From: Candidatus Solirubrobacter pratensis
Lineage (GTDB): Bacteria > Actinomycetota > Thermoleophilia > Solirubrobacterales > Solirubrobacteraceae
Direction of reading: 5' to 3'
DNA length: 64,000 nt
Assembly: GCF_000425945.1 (NCBI RefSeq)
Contig: NZ_KE384480.1
Location: forward strand, 404,599 to 468,598
Made by a program: the position numbers and the translations under genes. The notes beneath the pieces are model-generated. The model saw only the letters and a program-made list of their open reading frames with translations, was not told where the DNA came from and did not search any database. Positions 9,037 to 18,052 of this stretch are shown here, piece by piece (the stretch's first letter is position 1; each line of letters begins with the position of its first letter).

Positions 9037-9308
9037 TGAGCGCCACAGCCAGCCGAAGGCGTCTGCGCCCGGCGCGTGCTCGATCTCGATGCGGCGCCGC
9101 CGGCCGGTGCGGTGCCGGTGGAGCTCCCTGAGTTGAAGCGCCGGCTCGTCGCCGACTCGCTCGAAGAGCTGCTCGCGCCTGACTTCGAGTACCGGTGCGG
9201 GAAGCTGCTCCACGTGGACAGCAGGAGGCCCGCTGGACGTCGCGTGGCTGGACCGCTGGACGCTCACGCCCGATCGCGGGCAGGTGCGCGTGACGGAGCT
9301 GATCGCCT
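9037..9308 (+). pseudogene. Probable decayed gene fragment between two genes
   Basis: This 272-bp gap has coding-like character on the plus strand but no intact frame. One frame reads ELKRRLVADSLEELLAPDF...GKLLHVD from about 9130 to 9225. A different frame reads LDVAWLDRWTLTPDRGQVRV then TELIAFTRVR and a stop at about 9322, within the end of the neighbouring exporter gene. Joining the two needs one frameshift near 9225-9232. I do not recognise the family. It could instead be ordinary GC-rich spacer that happens to stay open. Confidence 0.3.
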
Positions 9309-10229
9309 TTACGCGCGTTCGCTGACCGGCCCCGCTCGCACCGGGAGCGAGCTGAGCGGGCGCCGCAGCGCGCGGATCGCGTCGACCGTGAAGACCGTCA
9401 GCGCGAGCCAGACGAGCGCGAAGCCGGCCAAACGCGAGAGCGGCATGGCCTCGCCGCGGACAAGCACCCCGATCAGGAACTGCAGCACAGGCGCGAGGTA
9501 CTGCATCAGGCCGAGCGTCGTGAGCGGTACGCGGATCGCGGCGGCGCCGAAGAGGATCAGCGGGATCGCCGTCGCGATCCCGCCGCCGGCCAGCAGCGCC
9601 GCGTGGCCGGCGCCCTCGCGCGTGAACGTGCTGTCGCCGGTCGCGCCGATCACGACGAGATAGGCGAGCGCCGGCAGCACGAGGAAGCCGGTCTCGACGG
9701 CCAGGCTCTGCGCGCCGTCGAGCCCGACGCGCTTCTTCACGAGCCCGTAGAGCCCGAACGAGCACGCGAGCGTGAGCGAAATGTACGGAGGGCGGCCGTA
9801 GTCGACGGCGAGCACGAGCACTGCGAGCGCGCCGATCGCGACCGCGATCCACTGCGCGCGCCGCAGCCGCTCGCGCAGCAGCGTGACGGCGAGCCCCACC
9901 GTGATCAGCGGGTTGATGAAGTAGCCGAGCGAGGTCTCCACGACGTGGTGGCTGTTGACGCCGTAGATGTAGACGCCCCAGTTGATCGTGATCAGCGCCG
10001 CGGCGAGCGCGAGCAGCCCGGCGCGCCGGCGCCCGATCGAGCCGGCCCAGCGGAAGCCGCTCGTCGCCGCCAGCAGCACGGCGAGCACGACGACCGACCA
10101 CACGATGCGGTGGGCGAGGATCTCGACCGGCTTGGACGGCTCCAGCAGCGGCCAGTAGAGCGGGAACAGACCCCACAACAGGTACGCCGCCGCGCCGGCG
10201 ACGAAGCCTGTGCGGGCCTGGGACACCAC
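9309..10229 (-). CDS. rarD: RarD/EamA-type inner-membrane exporter
   Basis: Integral membrane protein of 306 residues with about ten hydrophobic segments in two EamA-like halves. The opening GFVAGAAAYLLWGLFPLYW and the LINWGVYIYGVN-like segment (ALITINWGVYIYGVNSHHVV) match the RarD group of the drug/metabolite transporter superfamily. The family is linked to metabolite efflux and to chloramphenicol tolerance in some bacteria; the substrate here is unknown. Two GTG codons compete as start. A -10-like TAGTCT (minus strand, 10234-10239) lies 4 nt before the first and 7 nt before the second (10226), so initiation may be leaderless from the second. Confidence 0.87.
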   Translation of the reverse strand: MVSQARTGFVAGAAAYLLWGLFPLYWPLLEPSKPVEILAHRIVWSVVVLAVLLAATSGFRWAGSIGRRRAGLLALAAALITINWGVYIYGVNSHHVVETSLGYFINPLITVGLAVTLLRERLRRAQWIAVAIGALAVLVLAVDYGRPPYISLTLACSFGLYGLVKKRVGLDGAQSLAVETGFLVLPALAYLVVIGATGDSTFTREGAGHAALLAGGGIATAIPLILFGAAAIRVPLTTLGLMQYLAPVLQFLIGVLVRGEAMPLSRLAGFALVWLALTVFTVDAIRALRRPLSSLPVRAGPVSERA

Positions 10230-10272
10230 TCAGAGACTAGGACGCCCTACGTGTCTGCCATGGTGAGGGGTC

Positions 10273-10917
10273 ATGAGCTCTCCTGGCCACCGCAGCGTGA
10301 AGATCGGCGACGACGAGCGCGGAGGGTGGAGCTCTGACCGCCCGCGCCGCCCGGGCACCGAGAACCGGCCGCCGCGCAAGCAGGACGTCGGCGTGCGCGG
10401 CCGCGTGCTCGCGCCGACCGACCGCCTGCGCTACTCGCCGGGCAGCCTGCTCGTGGTGGTGAGCGCGGACCGCGGCGCGCGTGACCGCTTCCTCGCACGT
10501 GCGCTCGAGGAGCAGAGCGCGCTGCTCTCGCTCGACAAGGTTCGCGCGCTGCTCGCAGGGAAGGTCGCCGCCTCCGAGATCGAGGCCAAGGCCGCCGCGC
10601 TGCTCGACGCCGCCGCGAGCAAGCGCCTCGCCGCCGGCCAGACCGTCGCGATCGCCGCGGACGGGCTGACGTTCGAGGAGCGCGACCGCTACGTGCGGCT
10701 CGCCGCCGCCCACCGGCGCCCGCGCCACCTGATCCTGCTCGAGGTGTCGCGCGACGCGGTCGCCGAGTCCGACCGCGCGCCGCTGGCCGACCTGCGCACC
10801 AAGCTCGACGCCGGCGAGCTGGGCGCGGAGGGCTTCTCGACCTCGCTGCGCCTCGGCGGGCGCACCGTCGACGAGCTCAAGCGCATCGTCTTCGCCCCGC
10901 CGCCGTCAGACGACTAG
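10273..10917 (+). CDS. P-loop kinase-like protein with a lost Walker A motif
   Basis: A 214-residue protein whose organisation resembles bacterial polynucleotide-kinase-type P-loop proteins. A beta strand (LLVVVSADRG, about residues 57-66) stands where Walker A should be. A helix, the segment TVAIAADGLTFEERDRYVRL and HLILLEVSRD follow, the last resembling the nucleoside-kinase core, and the C-terminal EGFSTSLRLGGRTVDELKRI is also typical. The expected GxxGxGK(S/T) reads SADRGARDRF, with no lysine or Ser/Thr, so ATP binding in the usual way is unlikely. The first 45 residues are basic and probably disordered. A good ribosome site (GTGAGGGG) precedes the ATG. The gene is convergent with the ROK regulator, sharing the palindrome CTAG in which both stop codons lie. 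Confidence 0.7.
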   Translation: MSSPGHRSVKIGDDERGGWSSDRPRRPGTENRPPRKQDVGVRGRVLAPTDRLRYSPGSLLVVVSADRGARDRFLARALEEQSALLSLDKVRALLAGKVAASEIEAKAAALLDAAASKRLAAGQTVAIAADGLTFEERDRYVRLAAAHRRPRHLILLEVSRDAVAESDRAPLADLRTKLDAGELGAEGFSTSLRLGGRTVDELKRIVFAPPPSDD

Positions 10918-12068
10918 CCGCGGCGCGGCCGCACGACGGCGTCGACCGTCTCCGGCGCGAGCAGGTGCTCGATCGCCAGCACCGCTGCGCCGATCACCGC
11001 CGCACGGTCGCCGAGCCGGCTGTGCCCCATGCGCAGGTCGCGCGTCGCCATCGGCAGCAGCCGCGCCGACGTGATCTCGCGCACGCCGGCCAGCAGCGGC
11101 TCGTGGGCGGCCGACAGGGCGCCGCCGATCACGATCGCGCCCGGGTTGAAGAACGTCACGGCGCCGGCGAGCACCTCGCCCAGCGCGCGGCCGGCATCGC
11201 GCACGGCCTGCGTGGCGAGCGGCTCGCCCGCGGCGGCCAGGCGCACGACGTCCACCCCCGTCTCGGCCTCCAGGCCCGCCGCCGTCAGGCGCGCCGCCAG
11301 CGCTCGCCCACCGGCCACCGCATCGAGGCAGCCGGCGTTGCCGCAGCGGCAGAGCGCGTCGTCGCGGTCTTCGAGCGCGATGTGCCCGATGTGGCCCGCC
11401 ACGCCCTGCGCGCCCCGGTGGACGCGCCGGCCCGCGACGATGCCGCAGACGATGCTGCTGCCGGCGTCGACGTAGATCAGGTGCTCGACGTCGCGCCAGT
11501 GGACCCAGCGCTCGCCCAGCGCGCGCACGTTCACATCGACGTCGACGAGCACCGGCACGTCGTAGCGCCGGGAGAAGTGGTGCTGGACCGTGGCCGCGTC
11601 CCAGCCGGGCGGCGGCTCGTCGGCGGGATCGGCGCGATCGGCGCGGGAGGGGACCCCGATGCCGACGCCCCACACCTCGCCGGCGCTGCGGCAGACGGCG
11701 GCGAGCAGCTCGGCGAAGCCGCCGTCCGCGGACGCCGGCACGCCGTCCGGCGCCTGGGCGAGGTCGAGCTCGACGACGCGCTCCGCGAGCAGCTCGCCGC
11801 TGAGGTCGCTGACCGCGAGGCGGCTGCGGGCGGTGCCGAGATCGGCCGCCAGCACGACGCCGGCCCCTTGGTTGAGGACAAGGCGCGTCGGCGGGCGGCC
11901 GCCCGTCGACGGCGTGCCGCCGGCCTCACAGACGAGCTCGTGCGCGAGCAGCGCGCGCACCCGCTCGGCGACCGTGGAGCGCGAGAGGTTGGTCTGGCGG
12001 GCGAGCTCCGGCCGCGTGACCGCGCGACCGTCGCGGATCAGGCTGAGGAGCTCGCCGGCGCTGCTCAC
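10914..12068 (-). CDS. ROK-family transcriptional regulator
   Basis: A 384-residue repressor of the NagC/XylR type. An N-terminal winged helix (residues 5-55, TRPELARQTNLSRSTVAERV) is followed by the ROK sugar-kinase-like domain with the ATP/sugar-binding segments VVLAADLGTARSRLA and VGIGVPS. The zinc motif is GHIGHIALEDRDDALCRCGN then AGCLDA, giving the CxCGxxGC pattern with its histidine. The start is GTG with only a weak ribosome site. It begins 10 bp after the stop of the small cupredoxin gene on the same strand, so it may be the last gene of the copper operon, although ROK ligands are normally sugars. Its target is unknown. Confidence 0.88.
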   Translation of the reverse strand: MSSAGELLSLIRDGRAVTRPELARQTNLSRSTVAERVRALLAHELVCEAGGTPSTGGRPPTRLVLNQGAGVVLAADLGTARSRLAVSDLSGELLAERVVELDLAQAPDGVPASADGGFAELLAAVCRSAGEVWGVGIGVPSRADRADPADEPPPGWDAATVQHHFSRRYDVPVLVDVDVNVRALGERWVHWRDVEHLIYVDAGSSIVCGIVAGRRVHRGAQGVAGHIGHIALEDRDDALCRCGNAGCLDAVAGGRALAARLTAAGLEAETGVDVVRLAAAGEPLATQAVRDAGRALGEVLAGAVTFFNPGAIVIGGALSAAHEPLLAGVREITSARLLPMATRDLRMGHSRLGDRAAVIGAAVLAIEHLLAPETVDAVVRPRRG

Positions 12069-12078
12069 GCGGCCGGTC

Positions 12079-12792
12079 TCAGGAGCGGACAGTTACACGC
12101 GCGCGCTCCGGCGGCGCCTGATTGCCGGCCAGGTCCTTGGCGCGCAGCTCGACCTGGTAGCGGCCGGCGCGCAGCCCCCGCACCACCACGTCGTTGACGC
12201 CGCGACGGGCCTTGAAGCGCTCGGTCCTCACGCTGCGCCCGCGCGTGAGCACGAGCGTCATCGTCCCGCGCTCGGACAGCGCGAAGTGCACGCGCACGAG
12301 CCGCTTGCCCGGCTTGACGGTCACGCCGGTCAGCTCCGGTGCCACCTTGTCGCGCAGCTCGAAGACCGTCGGAGCCCCCTGGTCGTTGGGGAACGGCTGC
12401 TCGTCCGGGCCGGGCGGGTCCGGCGGATCGGGCGGGTTGCCGGCGTCGTCGGTCACCGTCACGGTGCCGTGCATCGACCCCGGGTGGAGCTGGCAGACGA
12501 AGTCGTAGTAGCCGGGGGCCATGAACGCGTACGAGGCGTCCGGGCCGGCGATCGCGATGGCGTTCTGGAAGCTCCAGTTCGCGCTGTTGGATGTGACGTT
12601 GTGGGGGATCGACGTGCCCGCGAAGCGCCAGGTGACGGCTTCGCCGGCCTTGACCGTGATCGCGTCTGGCGACCAGCGGTTGCCGGCGCCGGTCGTGTCG
12701 TCGACCGCCTGCACCACCGCCGTCTGGGCGGCGGCGGGAGCGGCGGGAAGACACGCCAGCGCGGCCGTGACGGCGAGCACCAGGCGCCTCAT
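12079..12792 (-). CDS. Secreted plastocyanin-like cupredoxin with C-terminal Ig-like domain
   Basis: A 237-residue exported blue-copper protein. The signal peptide (MRRLVLAVTAALACLPAAPA) is followed by a cupredoxin domain at about residues 25-130. The type-1 copper ligands are visible: His in SIPHNV, then Cys, His and Met in FVCQLHPGSM. A proline-rich linker (PPDPPDPPGPDE) leads to a roughly 90-residue beta domain ending ELRAKDLAGNQAPPERARV, which resembles the C-terminal domain of the other cupredoxin of the operon. The ATG overlaps the multicopper oxidase stop (ATGA), so translation is coupled. It is probably an electron carrier or copper donor to the oxidase outside the membrane. Confidence 0.85.
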   Translation of the reverse strand: MRRLVLAVTAALACLPAAPAAAQTAVVQAVDDTTGAGNRWSPDAITVKAGEAVTWRFAGTSIPHNVTSNSANWSFQNAIAIAGPDASYAFMAPGYYDFVCQLHPGSMHGTVTVTDDAGNPPDPPDPPGPDEQPFPNDQGAPTVFELRDKVAPELTGVTVKPGKRLVRVHFALSERGTMTLVLTRGRSVRTERFKARRGVNDVVVRGLRAGRYQVELRAKDLAGNQAPPERARVTVRS

Positions 12793-14267
12793 TCCACGAC
12801 CTCCATCTGCAGCATCATCGCCTTGTCCGCGTGCTCCAGCGAGTGGCAGTGGAACACGTACTTGCCGGCGTACGGCGCGAACCATGCCTGCACCTTCACC
12901 GTCTCGTCCGGCTGCACGCCGACGGTGTCCTTCCAGCCGATCCGGTCCGCGAGCTCGACAGGCCCGCCGCTGCGCTCGAGCACCCGGAACTGGAAGCCGT
13001 GCAGGTGCATGGGGTGGACGCGCTGGGAGTGGTTGACGAACGTCCACTCCTCGGTGCTCCCGAGCCGCGGGCGCACGTCGATGCGGCTCGGGTCGAAGCC
13101 CTTGCCGTTGATCTGCCACATGCTCGTGCCGAGCGCGAGGTCCCAGCGGCGGCGCGCATTGAACGGCGGCAGCGGCTCGAGACGGCGCAGGCGCCGGGGG
13201 ACGCGGAACTCCTCGCGGCCGCCGCCGCCCACGACATCGAAGCGCATCACCGCGACGGTGCCGCCGGAGCCGGCGGTGTTGTGGAGCACGAGCTGCTCGC
13301 CGGGACCGTACTTCGAGAAGTCGAGCACGAGATCGATCCGCTCGGCGGGGTGGAACTGGAAGCTCGTGCGGTCGACCGGGCGCTCGAGCAGGCCGCCGTC
13401 GCCGGCGATCTGCGTCATCGGCTCGCCGTTGGCGAGGCGCAGCGTGTACGAGCGCGCGTTGGACCCGTTGAGGAAGCGCAGCCGGTAGCGGCGGCGCTGG
13501 ACCGCCATGCGCGGGGAGACGGCGCCGTTGACGAGGATCGTGTCGCCGCGGAAGCCGAAGTCGACGTTCTCCTCGTAGCGGAAGGAGCCGTCCTTGTTGA
13601 ACGCGTGGTCGGCGATCGCGATCGGCACGTCGTACTCGCCCTGCGGCAGCCCGAGCTCCTCCTCGAGCTCGTCCTCGAGCACGTACATCGCGACCAGCCC
13701 GTAGTAGAGCGTGCGCGAGGTGCGCCCATGCGCGTGGTCGTGGTACCAGAGCGTCGCGGCGTCCTGATCGTTCGGGTAGTGGTAGTCGAACGAGCCGCCC
13801 GCCGGGATGACGTCCATCGGATGGCCGTCATCCGAGGCCGGGACGTAGCCGCCGTGCAGGTGCACGTTGGACTCGAACGAGAGCGTGTTGCGCTGCTTGA
13901 CGACGATCTCGCGGCCCTTGCGCGCGCGGATCGTCGGTCCGGGATAGACGCCCTCGTAGCCGTAGATCGGCGTCTCGAAGCCGGGCAGGACGTCGGCGAG
14001 ACCCTCGCGGATCGCGATCTCGTACACGTCCCTGCCGCCGCTGGTCGAGACCGGCAGCAGCTCGGGGATCCGCGGCAGGTCGCGCTGGAAGGGCTCGAAC
14101 GGCGAGCGCGCCTGCGCACGCAGCGCCGCCGAGGTCACCTCGCCCTTGCGGCGCAGGGCGCCCGGCGAGGCGAGCGTGCACAGCAGCGCGACCGAGCCGA
14201 AGCCGTTGCGCAGGAAGTTCCGGCGCGACCAGGCGTCCGCGGGCGGCCGCCAGCTCTCCGGGGCCAT
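12789..14267 (-). CDS. Multicopper oxidase (laccase/CotA-like), Tat-exported
   Basis: A 492-residue three-cupredoxin oxidase that couples one-electron oxidation of a substrate (phenols, metal ions or a cupredoxin) to reduction of O2 to water. The Tat signal is SRRNFLRNGFGSVALLC. All four copper-ligand clusters are present: HLHGGY, WYHDHAHG, HPMHLHGF and HCHSLEHADKAMM, the last with the Cys of the type-1 site and an axial Met. Length and motif spacing fit the CotA/phenoxazinone-synthase/bilirubin-oxidase group. It lies between two cupredoxin genes, 2 bp after the upstream one and overlapping the downstream one by 4 bp, so the three form an operon for extracytoplasmic copper chemistry. Confidence 0.93.
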   Translation of the reverse strand: MAPESWRPPADAWSRRNFLRNGFGSVALLCTLASPGALRRKGEVTSAALRAQARSPFEPFQRDLPRIPELLPVSTSGGRDVYEIAIREGLADVLPGFETPIYGYEGVYPGPTIRARKGREIVVKQRNTLSFESNVHLHGGYVPASDDGHPMDVIPAGGSFDYHYPNDQDAATLWYHDHAHGRTSRTLYYGLVAMYVLEDELEEELGLPQGEYDVPIAIADHAFNKDGSFRYEENVDFGFRGDTILVNGAVSPRMAVQRRRYRLRFLNGSNARSYTLRLANGEPMTQIAGDGGLLERPVDRTSFQFHPAERIDLVLDFSKYGPGEQLVLHNTAGSGGTVAVMRFDVVGGGGREEFRVPRRLRRLEPLPPFNARRRWDLALGTSMWQINGKGFDPSRIDVRPRLGSTEEWTFVNHSQRVHPMHLHGFQFRVLERSGGPVELADRIGWKDTVGVQPDETVKVQAWFAPYAGKYVFHCHSLEHADKAMMLQMEVVE

Positions 14268-14269
14268 CG

Positions 14270-15154
<885 letters not shown>

Positions 15155-15215
15155 GTCTCCTCTCTCCTCCATTCGACCCTTCCGCCGACCGGCGGCGAAA
15201 GCTACCACACATCCA

Positions 15216-15263
15216 GCTCTGACCTAAAGCTTTGTCAGAGCCATTCGACCAAAGTTTGCTCGA
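15216..15263. promoter_or_regulatory. Two palindromes in the divergent copper/MMPL region
   Basis: The intergenic space between the copper operon and the I78-like gene holds a perfect inverted repeat: GCTCTGAC at 15216-15223 and GTCAGAGC at 15234-15241, with AAAGCTTT, itself a palindrome, at its centre. A second one, TCGAcCAAA-g-TTTGcTCGA, spans 15245-15263. They lie just upstream of the -35 at 15280 and upstream of the copper operon, so one regulator could control both directions. Confidence 0.5.
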
Positions 15264-15279
15264 AGTGACCCAGAAGTCA

Positions 15280-15308
15280 TTGCCAACCCGCATCCTGCTT
15301 GCTAGCTT
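15280..15308 (+). promoter_or_regulatory. Promoter of the I78-like/MMPL unit
   Basis: TTGCCA at 15280-15285, a 17-bp spacer, and TAGCTT at 15303-15308 form a sigma70-type promoter. The ATG follows 10 nt after the -10 box without a ribosome site, so the transcript would be leaderless or nearly so. Confidence 0.55.
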
Positions 15309-15318
15309 CCGGCCGACG

Positions 15319-15705
15319 ATGAGGACGAGGTGGATCATCACCCTCGTCACCGTCGCGGTGCTGGGGATCGCAGGGATCGCGGTCGCGGCGCGCGGCGGGG
15401 AGGGGGAGAGCAAGAAGACTACGGGCACCGATCTGACGGCCCTGATGTGCCCGATGGCGCCGTCCGGCGGCTCGGACACGACGCCGTCGAAGCCGGCCAA
15501 GAACGCCTTCAACACGGCGGAGCTGATCGGCCTGTCGCTCGCCGGCGCCAAGGCCAAGGCGGCGCAGCACAGCTGCACGATCGTCGTCTCGCTCGAGGAC
15601 GGAGCGGGCAAGCCGGTCCCGATCGACGTCGACCCGCGGCGGATCTACGTGTACACGGAGAAGGGCCGCGTGACCGAGATCGAGGACGTGGGCGGGGGCG
15701 TCTAG
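15319..15705 (+). CDS. Membrane-anchored protein with a peptidase-inhibitor I78-like domain
   Basis: A 128-residue protein with an N-terminal membrane or signal segment (WIITLVTVAVLGIAGIAVAA), a short polar linker and a C-terminal domain of about 65 residues. The sequence ELIGLSLAGAKAKAAQ, later PVPIDVDPRRIYVYTEKGRV and TEIEDVG, follows the pattern of the I78/potato-inhibitor-I fold: a helix opened by GLS-x-AxAK and the DxxPxRI-xV loop-strand. Exported members bind serine proteases, so this could protect the cell from secreted proteases, but the match is by pattern only. The ATG at 15319 is chosen because the promoter runs up to it. The MMPL gene follows after 30 bp. Confidence 0.6.
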   Translation: MRTRWIITLVTVAVLGIAGIAVAARGGEGESKKTTGTDLTALMCPMAPSGGSDTTPSKPAKNAFNTAELIGLSLAGAKAKAAQHSCTIVVSLEDGAGKPVPIDVDPRRIYVYTEKGRVTEIEDVGGGV

Positions 15706-15735
15706 CCCGCGGGCGCCGCGGCGCCCAGAGCAACC

Positions 15736-17922
15736 ATGCGCTTCCTGACCTGGCTGTCCTCGCTCACGGCCGGCCGCCGCTCGCGCTGGGCGGTGATCGG
15801 CACGTGGCTGTTGTTGACCCTCGCGCTCGCGCCGCTCCAGGGGCCGCTCCAGCGCGAGGCGGCCGACGAGAGCGACACGTTCCAGGTGCGCGGGTCCGAG
15901 TCGCTGGAGGCCAAGCGGACGGTCGACGCGCAGTTCACGCGCGGCAGCGAGATGGCCGCGGTCGTCGCGTACTTCCGCGACGGCGGCATCACCAGCCCCG
16001 ACCGCGACCGGATCGCCGCAGACGCGCGCGCGATCTGCCGGTCGGCGGCGATCCCGAGCCTGACGCTGGTCGGCACGCCGTACGGGCTCGTCTGCGGAAA
16101 GACGGACCCGCTCGACCTCAGCCCGGGCGGCCCGGGGGTGATGACGTCCTCCGACGGCAGCGTTGCGCTCGCCTCGGCGCTGATGACCGACGACAGCACG
16201 CCGGTCGCCGAGAAGGCCGCGGACACGATCCGCTCGATCGTCCCGCCGCCGAGCGGCGACCGGACCGGGCTGCGCGCGTACGTCACCGGCGAGGCCGGCT
16301 TCGAGGCCGACCGCAGCGAGGCCGTCAAGGGCATCGACGACACGCTGCTGCTCGTCACCTGCGCGGTGCTGGTGCTCCTGCTGCTGGCGATCTACCGCTC
16401 GCCGCTGGTCGCGCTCGTCCCGCTGGTGGTCGTCGGCATCGCCTACGTCGTCGCCGGGGGCATCACCTACGCGCTCGTGAAGGCCGGGCTCACGAGCGCG
16501 AGCGGCCAGACGACGGCGATCCTGATCGTGCTGATGTTCGGTGCGGGCACCGACTACTGCCTGCTGATCGTCGCCCGCTTCCGCGACGAGCTGCGCAGGA
16601 CTGGGGACGTCGGCGTCGCGATGACGCGCGCCACCGAGCGCACCGGCCCGGCGATCCTCTCCGCGGGCGCGATCGTGATCGTGGCGATGCTCGTGCTCGC
16701 CCTCGCCGACTTCAACGCCACGCGCGAGATGGGCCCGATCCTCGCGCTCGGCATCGCGGTCATGGTGGCCGCCGGGCTGACGCTGCTGCCGGCGATCCTC
16801 GCGACGGTCGGCCGGCGCGCGTTCTGGCCGGTCGTACCGCGGGTGCAGGCGGCAGAGCCGCAGCCCTCGGCCTTGTGGCGCCGCGCCGGCCGCCTCGTCG
16901 CGCGCCGCCCGGCACTGACCGCGGGCGCAGTGACGCTGATCCTGGCCGCCGGCGCGCTGGGCAGCCTCGGCGGCCGTGAGACGCTCGACTTCTCGGAGGC
17001 GTTCCGCGACGCGCCCGAGTCGGTGCAGGGCGAGCAGGTGATCGCGCACCGCTTCATCCCGGGCCGCGCCGCACCGGTGAACGTCGTCAGCGGCTACGGC
17101 GCCAAGGAGCACGTGATCGCCGCGCTGACCTCCGGCAGCAGGACGCCCGTCCAGGACATGTACCTGTCGGCCGTGTCGCCCCCGCGCGCGACCGGGCGCT
17201 CGGAGCTCGCGCTCGCCAGCGCGTACCTGCGCATGAACCCGTTCTCCGACGAGGCGACGGATGCGATTCCGGAGCTGCGCCGCAAGGCGCGCGCCGCCGC
17301 GCGTGGCGAGCCGCTGCTGATCGGCGGCGAGGCCGCGGAGGCCTACGACACGCGCGAGGCGCTCGGGCGCGACACGCGGCTGATCGTCCCGATCGGCCTG
17401 GCGCTGACGCTGCTGATCCTCGCCGTGCTGCTGCGCGCCGTCGTGATGCCGCTGTACGTGATCGCGACCGTGATCCTCTCGTTCGCGTTCGCGCTCGGCG
17501 TCAGCTCGCTCGCCTTCACGCACCTGATGCACCAGCCGGCGAGCGACCAGACGCTCGAGCAGTTCGCCTTCATCTTCCTGGTCGCGCTCGGCGTGGACTA
17601 CAACGTCTTCCTGCTCGCGCGCATCCGCGAGGAGCGGGCGACGCGGCCGACGAAGGACGCGGTGATCGCCGCGCTGGAGCGGACCGGGGGCGTGATCACG
17701 AGCGCCGGCCTCGTGCTCGCCGCGACGTTCAGCGTCCTGATGGCGCTGCCGCTGGAGTCGCTCTTCCAGGTCGGGTTCGTCGTCGCGGTCGGGTTGCTCG
17801 CGGACACGTTCCTCGTGCGCGCGCTGCTCGTGCCGTCGCTCGCGGTGCTGCTGGGGGAGCGGAACTGGTGGCCGGCCAGGGTTCCAGAACTTCTGTCCGG
17901 AACACGGACAAAAGAAGCTTGA
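15736..17922 (+). CDS. MMPL/RND-family transporter
   Basis: A 728-residue inner-membrane transporter with about twelve membrane segments in two repeated halves. Each half begins with a large external loop (residues about 35-190 and 430-540), followed by five clustered helices. Segments such as LIVLMFGAGTDYCLLIVARF and FIFLVALGVDYNVFLLARI are the paired GxGxDY motifs of the proton relay in MMPL proteins. Members export lipids, siderophores or drugs in Actinobacteria; there is no lipid-synthesis gene beside it to indicate the cargo. It lies 30 bp after the I78-like gene and probably shares its promoter. The strong promoter of the next gene overlaps its stop codon. Confidence 0.9.
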   Translation: MRFLTWLSSLTAGRRSRWAVIGTWLLLTLALAPLQGPLQREAADESDTFQVRGSESLEAKRTVDAQFTRGSEMAAVVAYFRDGGITSPDRDRIAADARAICRSAAIPSLTLVGTPYGLVCGKTDPLDLSPGGPGVMTSSDGSVALASALMTDDSTPVAEKAADTIRSIVPPPSGDRTGLRAYVTGEAGFEADRSEAVKGIDDTLLLVTCAVLVLLLLAIYRSPLVALVPLVVVGIAYVVAGGITYALVKAGLTSASGQTTAILIVLMFGAGTDYCLLIVARFRDELRRTGDVGVAMTRATERTGPAILSAGAIVIVAMLVLALADFNATREMGPILALGIAVMVAAGLTLLPAILATVGRRAFWPVVPRVQAAEPQPSALWRRAGRLVARRPALTAGAVTLILAAGALGSLGGRETLDFSEAFRDAPESVQGEQVIAHRFIPGRAAPVNVVSGYGAKEHVIAALTSGSRTPVQDMYLSAVSPPRATGRSELALASAYLRMNPFSDEATDAIPELRRKARAAARGEPLLIGGEAAEAYDTREALGRDTRLIVPIGLALTLLILAVLLRAVVMPLYVIATVILSFAFALGVSSLAFTHLMHQPASDQTLEQFAFIFLVALGVDYNVFLLARIREERATRPTKDAVIAALERTGGVITSAGLVLAATFSVLMALPLESLFQVGFVVAVGLLADTFLVRALLVPSLAVLLGERNWWPARVPELLSGTRTKEA

Positions 17923-17947
17923 CATCACGGCGTAAAGAACATACGTT
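17919..17947 (+). promoter_or_regulatory. Strong sigma70-like promoter of the giant secreted protein gene
   Basis: A perfect -35 TTGACA at 17919-17924, a 17-bp spacer and TACGTT at 17942-17947. The -35 box overlaps the TGA stop of the MMPL gene (17920-17922). About 100 nt of leader separate it from the ATG at 18053, which has a GGGGAGGAG ribosome site. The local AT content is higher than anywhere nearby. Confidence 0.75.
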
Positions 17948-18052
17948 GATGTCGAAGTCCTGCCTCACTGGGTTTCTGTCTTACGGAAGACACAAGTAAA
18001 TAACGCAGTTGTTCCGGGGCGTTGGGATGCCCCCGGGGGGAGGAGAAAGCGG

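Noticed and set aside
15277..17928. An 883-residue open frame antisense to the I78-like and MMPL genes
   Set aside because: Its composition (HDRRG-rich, no hydrophobic segments) is that of a shadow frame; the plus strand has obvious transporter helices.
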